From contig OX365946.1 of NCBI GenBank assembly GCA_947247005.1, positions 9,680,453 through 9,744,452 of the forward strand: 64,000 bases of DNA. Reading direction: 5' to 3'. The position numbers were made by a program, and so were the translations under genes. Below are positions 55,556 to 64,000 of this stretch, piece by piece (the first letter of the stretch is position 1; each line of letters opens with the position of its first letter). Source of the DNA: Spisula solida (lineage: Eukaryota; Mollusca; Bivalvia; Venerida; Mactridae). The notes under the pieces were generated by a model, which worked only from the letters and a program-made list of their open reading frames with translations, was not told the origin of the DNA and ran no database searches.

Positions 55556-55817
55556 CTATACCATAACTGGACTGTCTAAAGGCTGTGTATCTTCGTTGTC
55601 GTTGTTGAGAAAGTCGGTGTATTTAGACGTAGATGGCTCATCGACGTCAGCATCCAGAAGATCAGAACAGTTGATGACCATCTGAATGTCATCCACCGAC
55701 GTGTTTTCTTAAACACGATCCTACCGACCAGGTTGATGTAAATCGACCAAGCTTTTGTATAATGGTATCTGTTTTAAACCTTCTGTCCAATGTGAATACA
55801 TGTTTTGTGGTTGACAT
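55556..55817 (-). pseudogene. Short acidic coding relic with one frameshift
   Basis: From ATG 55815-55817 the minus strand encodes MSTTKHVFTLDRRFKTDTII, QKLGRFTSTWSVG..., then after a shift of frame at about 55706-55712 an acidic tail ENTSVDDIQMVINCSDLLDA, DVDEPSTSKYTDFLNNDNED and QPLDSPVMV with stop TAG at 55556-55558. Its composition is far from random intergenic DNA, so it looks like real or recently real coding sequence. Family not recognised; a spliced arrangement instead of a frameshift is possible. Confidence 0.4.
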
Positions 55818-56406
55818 CTTGTTGACCGTAAGTTTTGCATGGATTTTTACTTTTTAAAATGACTGCAAAAGTTTACTTTGTTCCCTATAACTTTTTTGGG
55901 ACACTTCACGAAGTTTAGGCGGTAAGAAAGCTGCTAATGAGGTATGTTTTGTACGAAAAATAAAGTTTTTTCATCTGTAGCCATTATATTTTTTTTCTGA
56001 AACAGAAAACGGATAAATAATGGTTAGAGATATGTAGATAATCTAATTTACAGAGTGTATCAAAAAGATGGACGATACACCCTGTATAATTCATTGTCGT
56101 ATAGTACAGTTCACTAAACTGATAGGCTAAAAGAACACGTACTTTAAAAACCTACTGACATAGTTCCATTATTAATAATGATAACCATGTGAGTGTATGT
56201 ACAGCATATGAGGTTAAAGTAACAACATATAATCAAATTAACCGATAAGGCAATAGTCATGTGTGTGATATTCTTTTCTTTACTTAATTAACGGCCCTTT
56301 TTAATTAAACATTCTATAACGTAGAGCTGATTAGCTTTGCATTTGAAGTTCAGATGAAGAAAGAATGTTCCCCGTTTTTCTAAACCTGCAAGTTACTCAA
56401 ATCTAA

Positions 56407-56580
56407 TTATATTGAACCCATGAACTGATCAACGAAAATATCATAAACATCTAAGTGCAGATCATGGTAAAATTGTAGAGTCTTGCTGTATCCTTTATCC
56501 TCCCGCTCCTGAGGGTATCCGTATGCCACGGTTTTTTCATAGAACCCATATATAGTGGCACCAAAGTTAACACCACTATT
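56407..56580 (-). CDS. C-terminal exon of small secreted-protein family (copy I)
   Basis: The minus-strand frame GVNFGATIYGFYEKTVAYGY, PQEREDKGYSKTLQFYHDLH, LDVYDIFVDQFMGSI ends at TAA 56407-56409. Two sibling copies share the GETYxxHHVxSGVxFGATIY block. Upstream it continues into a 77-bp out-of-frame array, so this copy is probably broken. Function unknown. Confidence 0.4.
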   Translation of the reverse strand, partial: NSGVNFGATIYGFYEKTVAYGYPQEREDKGYSKTLQFYHDLHLDVYDIFVDQFMGSI

Positions 56581-57010
56581 ACCGTGATGTATATTATATG
56601 TTTCACCGTATTATCATATAATCCATATATAGTGGCACCAAAGTTAACACCACTGTTACCGTGATGTATATTATATGTTTCACCGTGTTATCATATAATC
56701 CATATATAGTGGCACCAAAGTTAACACCACTATTACCGTGATGTATATTATATGTTTCACCGTATTATCATATAATCCATATATAGTGGCACCAAAGTTA
56801 ACACCACTATTACCGTGATGTATATTATATGTTTCACCGTATTATCATATAATCCATATATAGTGTCACCAAAGTTAACACCACTCTCGGCATGATCAAC
56901 ATAGTAGGTCTCACCGTGTTATCATATAACACATATACAGTGGCACAAAAGTTAACGCCATTGTCAACGACGTGATGTATATTATATGTTTCACCATTTG
57001 TATGGTTGGT
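56555..57010 (-). repeat. 77-bp tandem array made from a coding segment
   Basis: The segment encoding GETYxIHHxxSGVNFGATIY, YDNTV is repeated about five to six times every 77 bp (ACCGTGATGT at 56581, 56658, 56735, 56812). As 77 is not a multiple of three, each copy shifts the frame, so the array cannot be one long coding exon. Confidence 0.85.
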
Positions 57011-57099
57011 AACATACATTGTATTCATATGTGTGTTCTGTCTGACCTTATTTTAAGTTTTCTCCCTCATTCGCTTGGTCATGAACAAGCTTAGAAGTG

Positions 57100-57510
57100 T
57101 ACAGATGTAAACAACTGTAAACTATGTCTGATCCTTTCCTGTCACCAGCTGCTGTCGTAATCTGAAACTTGACTTGTTCCTCTCCCAGAGTCACCACTTC
57201 TGGTCTCCTCACCAGAGCATTGAATGCCCTTCAGTCCTCGTGTAAGCTAGAAGACTTCCTAGGTCGCAATCCTTTTGCAGTTACACACACATGCTGAGCC
57301 TTCCACTACACCTAATCAGCCTCGGCACCAAATTTAACACCACTGTCAATGTGAAGCTCACGGTGTAATCATAGAACCAATATATACTGGCACCAAAATA
57401 AACACCACTGTAAACGTGATGTAAATGATATGTTTCACTTGTGTGGTTGCCAATATGTTCATCAATCTGTTCTGTCTGGTCGTATTTTAAGATTTCTATT
57501 TCATTCATCT
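57100..57510 (-). pseudogene. Second, scrambled copy of the secreted-protein family
   Basis: The minus strand from 57508 encodes EIEILKYDQTEQIDEHIGNH, TSETYHLHHVYSGVYFGASI and YWFYDYTV, then loses frame. At 57110-57250 a piece matches the signal/pro-region DNA of copy III (CTGTCACCAGCTGCTG, TTGTTCCTCTCCCAG). Confidence 0.45.
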
Positions 57511-57554
57511 AGTCATGAACGGGCTTAGGTATGTACAGATGTATGTATACTATC

Positions 57555-57720
57555 CCTGTTTTTTCCTCTCACCAGCTGCTGCACTCTACAGTTTCCAAGA
57601 TCTCATTCCTCTCCAGTCCAACCTCTTCCAGTGCAACCACTTCTGGTCTCCTCTCCAGAGCTCTCCGTCCTCATATGTGCTAAAAGCATTCCTAGATGCC
57701 ATCCTTTCGCAGGTACACAC
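57555..57720 (-). pseudogene. Pro-region fragment of the secreted-protein family
   Basis: CTCTCACCAGCTGCTGCACT and TTCTGGTCTCCTCTCCAGAG match 57120-57220 and 58725-58810 in the same orientation. No intact frame. Confidence 0.35.
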
Positions 57721-58374
57721 AACTCCTGTGTACTCATCTACACCAGATCAGACTCAGGGGTTATGTATCTATCCATTACGTCAGTGTACATATCAATATG
57801 GAAATGTGTGTCATTCATAATACACGAGTTATGAATTTGTAATGAGTCGTCTACTTCACACCAATAACAATATTTTTACAATATTACCCAGACATTCGTG
57901 TAGTGCTTTTGCATACATAAAATCAAGTAACTATTCATATCCACCACATGAGCAGTTGATTCGCTCATTTTTATTTTTTTTAAATGAATCCAATTTGTTG
58001 TGTTTTCGAATAGCAATCATTTCCCTTAACCGTTTCTTCTTGTAAAACAATACAGAATCTACTCAAATATACCTGACTGTCTTGTGTTTTATTTTTTTCA
58101 AAAAGCATTAATTCCATATCATAATGGCAAGTGTGCTATTATTTCAACCCGGTGATTCTATTACTAATAGCTGATTGGGTATGAATCTAAAGTTGAAGGG
58201 AAGAAAGAATGTTCCCCCATTGTTCTTAACCTGCAAATCTTAGATAGTGAGCCCATCAACATAGAAAAAAGAACTCAAAAGTTAAAAATATAAACGCATA
58301 AATGCTCATCATGGCAAAATTGTAGAGCCTGACTGCATTCCTTTTGCTTATTACCTGAAGGTATCCGTGTGCCA

Positions 58375-58856
58375 CTGTGTTGCCGAAGAACCCATATATA
58401 GTGGCACCAAAGTAAACACCACTGCCTACGTGATGTACATAGTAGGTCTCACCGTGTAATCATAGAACCCATATATAGTGGCACCAAAGTTTACACCACT
58501 GTCGACATGATGTACAGAGAAGGTCTCACCGTATTATCATAGAACCAATATATAGTGCCCCCAAAGTAAACACCACTGTAAACGTGATGTAAATGATATG
58601 TTTCACCATTTGTTTGGTTGGCAATATATTCATCAATATGTTCTGTCTGATCTTATTTTAAATGTTCTTCTTCATTCTTTTGGTCATGAACGGACTTAGG
58701 AGTGCGCAGATGCATCTCTGGTTCTTTCCTGTCACCAGCTGCTGCTGTGATCTCCAACATGGCTTGTTCCTCTCCCAGTTGCGCCACTTCGGCCCTCGTC
58801 ACCAGAGAATCGAGTAGAACATAAACCAGAACTATCTTTAAAATTATGTACGGCAT
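58375..58856 (-). pseudogene. Small secreted-protein gene, copy III, with stop codon
   Basis: From ATG 58854-58856 the frame gives a signal peptide (MPYIILKIVLVYVLLDSLVT) and a charged pro-region (GEEQAMLEITAAAGDRKEPE..., EEEHLK). It then meets TAA at 58653-58655, where sibling copy II has TAC (Tyr) in KYDQTE. Beyond the stop the frame goes on (DQTEHIDEYIANQTNGETYH, LHHVYSGVYFG), and a second GETYYVHHVGSGVYFGATIY block ends at LQ|GTAATA. The best reading is a disabled member of a lineage-specific secreted family. Function unknown. Confidence 0.5.
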
Positions 58857-58869
58857 AAAACAGTGTATC

Positions 58870-59385
58870 TAATTTGTGCCTGTGTGTTATTTCATGTTTC
58901 GTCTGTTTGTGTGCTTGCAGACGGTCGTGGTTGTTCTAAATTGATGTTGTTGTGTTATATTTTCCTGCTGTCGCGTTTCCTTAAAAATCGAATTTGGCTT
59001 AACATGTTTTTTCAAATTTCCTACTTCTTACATTCATCATATACATATAGTAAAGTCATATTCAGAAATCTCTTACACTGGAGCTGATCTATAAACGGTA
59101 CCAGCTCATTTCTGAAATGCAAATGTTCACAAATTCACATTGCCTTGAAATCGTATTTTCACCAAATTTATGTCACACTACTACATTCAATTATTGTGAA
59201 GGCCACACCAGGATGACAACAACCAGCCGCTTAATGACTCTTGAATAATTGGCAATTATTTGTCTCTTGGTTGTTATAATCGAATAGAAGCTGAAATCAG
59301 ATTATTACACTCGATATTTACATATTATAAAAGTGCATAACATGTAAACGTGTTTGATTTATTGTTATTTCATGCTCAGCACCGC
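58870..59385. other. Spacer, nothing recognised
   Basis: AT-rich; no supported feature on either strand. Confidence 0.4.
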
Positions 59386-59389
59386 AACA

Positions 59390-59950
59390 GGCCGGTATGT
59401 GTGCATTATACTAGTATATCGGTGGTTCATGCTCAGCGCCAGGCTAGTATGTGTACATTATATTACACCTCTGTGGTTTAAGTGTGAGGCATGTTAGACC
59501 CTGTGAACGTTTTGAGATATATCGGTGGTTCATGCCCAGCACCAGGCCAGCATGTGTGCAATTGAGTACACCTCTGTGGTTTAAGTGTGAGCCAGGTTAG
59601 ACCCTGTTGAACGTTTTGGGATATATCGGTGGTTCATGCTCAGCACCAGGACAGTATGTGTGCAATTGAGTACACCTCTGTGGTTTAAGTGTGAGGCATG
59701 TTATACCCTGTGAACGTTTTGAGATTATAGTATATCGGTGGTACATGCTTAGCGCCAGGCTAGTATGTGTGCATTGTAGTACACCGCTGTGGTTTAAGTG
59801 TGAGGCATGTTAGACCCTGTGAAAGTGTGAACGTTTTGAGAGTATCGGTGGTACATGCTCAGCGCCAGGCCAGTATGTGTACATTATGGTACACCTCTGT
59901 GGTTTAAGTGTGAGCCATGCTGAATATTTGAACATTTTGAGGTATATGGG
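59390..59950. repeat. ~105-bp tandem repeat, about six copies
   Basis: Unit contains ATATCGGTGGTTCATGCTCA, GCCAGTATGTGTGCA and CACCTCTGTGGTTTAAGTGT. The marker GGTGGTWCATGC is at 59421, 59524, 59628, 59737 and 59847. Confidence 0.9.
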
Positions 59951-59959
59951 TGGTTTAGC

Positions 59960-60420
59960 TAAATAACAGTGTACACGTCTGTTGAAGAGCATAACATTTT
60001 AAAGTTTCTCACTGACATTTTTAGTAGCATGGTACCAATCATTTAGAAAGGTTTACATTCGTTCAATATTGAGTAACTTTGGCAAAAAAAACTCTTGTTA
60101 ACACATTTCGTGCAGTCCACGGTTATCGCTGAAGATACCCGTATTTGAAATTAACTATTTATAATACATTTTTATTTTGTTGGGACACAATGTCTTGGTA
60201 AAAGGCTATTTAATGGACAAATGAATTTGTGGTTTTTGTATTTCAGAAAAAAATGCATTGTAAATAGCTGTCGCTATCTGAAACCATTTAAACAATCATC
60301 TAAATCTAACTACATTGTGGTACAATCAATTCCCGGATGGACTTGACTCCCTACCAAGCAGGATTTATTCTATTTTCAACTTTTAGCATGTGTGATATTT
60401 GTTTCCGACATGCAGAGTTT
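59960..60420. other. Spacer, nothing recognised
   Basis: No supported exon or repeat. Confidence 0.4.
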
Positions 60421-60422
60421 AG

Positions 60423-60545
60423 TTCCGTGTTGACATTGAACATGTACTCAATGTTTCGTACGCCGTGGTACCATTAGCTGCCGCCATGTCAATGGCCCAC
60501 TCATTCCCGTCTGTGAGATCATTCCTTGTCTTTTCTCTTCTTTAT
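60423..60545 (-). pseudogene. Fibrinogen-related domain relic
   Basis: The minus strand encodes GNEWAIDMAAANGTTAYETL, STCSMSTRN and a stop. It lines up with ELRIDLMSTNGSTA-EVLSLFSL of the FReD exon at 63160-63327 and with the LRIDL...NGTTAYAKYSSF segment typical of fibrinogen C-terminal domains. No flanking FReD exons were identified in frame, so it is a fragment. Confidence 0.5.
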
Positions 60546-60990
60546 GAGGCCAGCCATTAAACATAATTGCTGACTGCAGTTTCCCATAATGATCCTTTGT
60601 TAAGAATGGCCTGGATTCTTTTGAAATGAATTTGTTTAGGATGGCCTGGTACACCTTTTGGCTATGAGTCACCATGTGTAGCATACCAACCTGCTCTGTA
60701 ACATAGTATCAAGGTGAGTAGCCATTAGCTAGGCAACATTAGTATAATAGGGCCTAGGAGTTCGGGTTAGAAGCAGTACATGAATATGAATCGTGGGTTA
60801 AGAGCATTCAGCTTTTCAATATCTGAAACTAGGTCATTCAGCATTTTGACAGCTGAGGCTTGGGCTTTGTGGTAAAGTTGGTTTTCTCGTTCAGTTTAAA
60901 TACGTGTTCGGTATTGTGCCGTATAATTGTGGTGTTTGATTTTTTACGTTTTCTGTGATCGGCTGGTTAAGTTGAGTGATGCCTCCCCTT

Positions 60991-61594
60991 GTTACACTAA
61001 CAAGTGTTACGGTCGTATATTCGATCGTCGTATAGTGGTAATTGCATACTAACTTACTTAACTAATCAACAACAAAATACCAAACTCAGTTAATTGATTT
61101 TAATTGTTACTTTATCATTGTTGAATAAATCTCTCTCGCTCATAAAAATGCACAGTCACTAAGTTCCTACAATAATTTAGTACGTAATTAAAACTACAAA
61201 CAATCCCGAAAATAATAATAATTTTGAGCATAAGGTTTCCGAAAATGATAACAGTTATTAAATTAAACAAATAAACCCAACCCTGAATACCCAGGAGAGC
61301 GTAAAGTTACGCCTTCCGAAGATTCCAACATGCTTACGCATGGCTACTCCCTAACTGTTCTGATCCTGCTTATCATAGACCCTGCTTAAATATCATATTT
61401 GCCGGATATGTCGTGGCATCGAAACGTGGCATTTAAAGCAAACAGTCACGTCAAATAGACAAGTTTGGAACCCTTCACATAAATGTTCTAACCAATTAAT
61501 AATGATAAGTAATATCCCTAGATATGACAAGTCACCTGACCTTAGTCTCGCCTGTAAGTAACAGTGTACCAGCGGTATACTGTACATTATAATA
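60991..61594. repeat. ~600-bp long direct repeat, copy 2 (LTR-like)
   Basis: Same orientation as 54322-54952. Shares GTTACACTAACAAGTGTTAC, CCTAGATATGACAAGTCACC and AACAGTGTACCAG. The DNA between the two copies shows no gag-pol frame. Confidence 0.75.
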
Positions 61595-61599
61595 CCCTG

Positions 61600-62150
61600 T
61601 CCGCTTTTATATTATCTTTTTTATTAAATAATTCAATTTGTCTTCAATCTATAATACTGTTTTTGCAACTGCGTGCATTCTAAGTGACGTGTTATGAAGA
61701 TAAGGGGATTAGAAAACCGAATTATATTGAAATATTACAATAAGATAAAGCAGAAACTGACTTTATTTACCAATCATGGTTTGGTTGTGTTTGTGCAACA
61801 ATATTGAAATATTCGAATCATTACTCTAATTCTTATACAAATTACTGATGTTTTTGCAATTCAACCGCAATGAACATCTTTATCTTTGTCTTACTGACAT
61901 CAAAAGGGGTCATCTACTGGTGATGACCAACCTCTGTGTAATGTTTGATTATCCTGTGCAAAACCGTTAATAATTGATTATCCATTCGAAAGGTTGATCG
62001 GATGTTCGAATAATTGTTGTACTATTTGATGGGGTGCCATTCCCAATTGTAATGCATATACTCATTGCTACTTTAGTCACATCGGTCTTGGTATTATATT
62101 TCATTTTTTCAGTTTCATTAACATCACGCGTAAAAATAATTACAATTTGC
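61600..62150. other. Downstream flank of FReD pseudogene, nothing recognised
   Basis: AT-rich, no repeat or exon recognised. Confidence 0.4.
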
Positions 62151-62154
62151 GCGT

Positions 62155-62405
62155 TCACTGTCGACGAAATGACCTTTGTTTAAGAGAGTGGTTTAATATA
62201 AACGTCTTGTACACTATCCCAACACCAACATTGTCACTTGGTGTCAGATAATGTCCATTTAAGTTTGCATTGTAACAACCATTGTACCACCATGCAGCAT
62301 GTAGGTAGGCTGCACAACTCATCCAGTAGCTAGAATCCATGTCTTTATCAAACGTACTAAATGCCTGACCATTGTGATAGGTACCAAACTGATCGCTGCT
62401 ACCAA
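62155..62405 (-). pseudogene. Fibrinogen-related domain protein, last exon
   Basis: Acceptor TTGTCTATGTTTCAG at 62406-62420. It encodes [58 protein letters not shown] and [10 protein letters not shown], ending in TGA at 62155-62157. HNGxxFSTxDxDxD, the Cys pair ([14 protein letters not shown]) and NLNGxY are hallmarks of the fibrinogen C-terminal (FReD) calcium- and ligand-binding half. This exon itself is intact and starts in phase 1, matching the exon at 63160-63327. Because that exon has a stop codon, the gene as a whole is called a pseudogene. Family role: secreted recognition lectin of molluscs. Confidence 0.75.
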
Positions 62406-63159
62406 CTGAAACATAGACAAATAGCACCATTGTAGGAGATTCACATTGTGAAGAAATTGTCTATATTTATAAGCTGTCGAACTGTTTTATTGAAAAGATT
62501 CTAACATATCTGACAGGCAAGACAGCATTCGGCAAACAGAACAGGAGAACGGAAAGTCACAAACAAGAACCCATTGATTACAAGCCAACATAATTCATGG
62601 AGAATCAACAATAAAATATTTTGTAGTATAGTTTTTTAAGTACAAACATAAATATGAACAAGATATTGTATGAAAGCTTAGATACAATAACAAATCGGAC
62701 AGGAAAGAAACGGTGATGGTGGTTCGATTGTCGAGTTGGACAGATTAGCCCAATCCTATCATTGACTGTCGGCATGTCTGTTTGCCGTATTTGATCGACT
62801 GAAAATGTAACGCCCATTTCTCATTCCTTCGTTTTCTATATGAATGAGAGTGGTTATGACAAATTTTATTTTATTTTTCTTAAATTAAGCCTGTTTGAAA
62901 GGTGAATAATTGATCTAAGCTACCCGGTTTGCACATGGTCGATAGTTATAACGATTATTGATTTATAAGCGTTTTTTTCTTAATCTCTCCTCTATTTCTC
63001 TTTATAAATCTGATCGTCTAGTCGGACGCTGGTTAACGCTGGTTAAGGAACGGAAAGTTGGACATGACTTTTTGGTAGGATTGATGCTGACTAAGAGGAG
63101 TGTTTCAGGTCAACCATGGTAATAAGATATATACAATACTACAACAAACACACACTTAC

Positions 63160-63327
63160 GATCTATGTGATTGGAAGATATAGTGTTTCCTACATGAAGA
63201 ACGTAGTTCGGTAATGACAGTGAAAATAGACTTAATACTTCCTAGGCTGTGCTACCGTTCGTTGACATTAAGTCAATACGTAGCTCATTGATACGTTGTG
63301 ATGTTATTTCCTGTACGTAGTCAAGTC
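63160..63327 (-). pseudogene. Fibrinogen-related domain protein, penultimate exon with premature stop
   Basis: Acceptor TGTTTTTACAG, donor GATC|GTAAGT. It encodes GLDYVQEITSQRINELRIDL, MSTNGSTA, then TAG (63242-63244), then EVLSLFSLSLPNYVLHVGNT and ISSNHID in the same frame. The stop falls where FReD proteins, and the local relic at 60423, have Tyr (TAY). Phases at both ends agree with the downstream exon, so only this one nonsense codon breaks the seen part. Exons for the N-terminal part of the domain were not found up to 64000. Confidence 0.75.
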
Positions 63328-63394
63328 CTGTAAAAACAATTCTTGAAATTATGATAGTTATATATATACATACATCTTAAACTGAACGTGTGAT

Positions 63395-63680
63395 GTTATT
63401 TCCTTTTTTGTGCATGTAGTCAAGTCATGCTAAAATAATCCTAGAATATATGCAAATTATATACATCTTAAATATAACACTAATAATTGGATAATACATA
63501 ATAATGATTATATTTTTTATAGTTTATTTACACTAAAATAAACAAAGCAAACACTGCAATCATAGAATATATGCAAAGTATATACATGTACATCTTAAAT
63601 ATAACACTAAAAATTGTATAATACATAATAATGATTATAATTTGTATAGTTTATTTACACTAAAATAAAAAAAGCATACA
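63395..63680. repeat. ~120-bp tandem duplication plus partial copy of the FReD exon start
   Basis: ATATAACACTAAWAATTG-(G/T)ATAATACATAATAATG is present twice (from ~63474 and ~63600). At 63390-63440 the block GTGATGTTATTTCC...GTAGTCAAGTC repeats the exon edge at 63298-63327 in the same orientation. Confidence 0.7.
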
Positions 63681-64000
63681 CTGTGTGTCCTGAGCAAACA
63701 TTGCATGGCGTTTTTCAAACAGGAGTTATTTTACGTAGTGTCTGTGGGGGTGTTTTTGTTGTTGTCGTAGTTTTGTGTTTCTTTTGTTTGTCTATACCAA
63801 CGAAGTTTGTCTTGTTAACGTATGATTTAATTCCGAAACGAACTGACATCTACATACAAGAATAATACATGTACATAATGAAGTGAAATATAATGATTGA
63901 GGTAACATAATAAATTATGTGAATTATAGTATCAGTCTACGCTAGTCACTTAAGACAATCAAAATGGTACTTAACACCTTTATGATATGGATACATTATA

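Noticed and set aside
54322..61594. Intact LTR retrotransposon
   Set aside because: No gag, protease, reverse transcriptase or integrase frame between the repeats, and no matching 4-6 bp target duplication.

Overview
The window is animal nuclear DNA. It is AT-rich and intron-rich, with few coding bases and very many short repeats. The gene types (ZUP1 with introns, C1q-domain proteins, a fibrinogen-related domain) and the repeat families (GTCC-rich heads, AGGTCA-rich bodies, tails ending CCTCTTGTTT) point to a mollusc, most likely a bivalve. No species is claimed.

Layout. 1-6 kb: a hAT-like MITE, then a minus-strand C2H2 zinc-finger gene cut in two by a 3.0 kb inverted-repeat transposon. 6-12.4 kb: intergenic repeats, including a dispersed element built on a 145-bp tandem core. 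12.4-20.3 kb: the last six coding exons of ZUP1 (ZUFSP, a K63-specific deubiquitinase) on the plus strand, with the catalytic Cys, Gln, His and Asp all present. Its introns hold several transposons, and the end of one exon, splice donor included, has been copied into a tandem array. 20.3-31 kb: minisatellites, a decayed mariner, MITEs and dispersed elements, with no gene. 31.2-47.1 kb: a tandem segmental duplication. Each copy carries an intronless, secreted C1q-domain gene on the minus strand (about 96% identical proteins). A 4.8 kb element with ~550-bp inverted repeats split the second copy after the duplication. 47-64 kb: mostly repeats, with decayed coding pieces: an unknown exon pair near 51 kb, a short acidic relic near 55.7 kb, a family of small secreted-protein fragments (56.4-58.9 kb), and a fibrinogen-related (FReD) pseudogene at 62.2-63.3 kb with a second FReD relic at 60.4 kb.

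The best-supported working genes are ZUP1 (5' part outside the window or not recognised) and the two C1q paralogues. C1q-domain and FReD proteins are both expanded recognition molecules in bivalves, but nothing here shows that they act together. Most long open frames elsewhere come from repeats and are not genes. All family calls rest on reading the sequence, with no database search.
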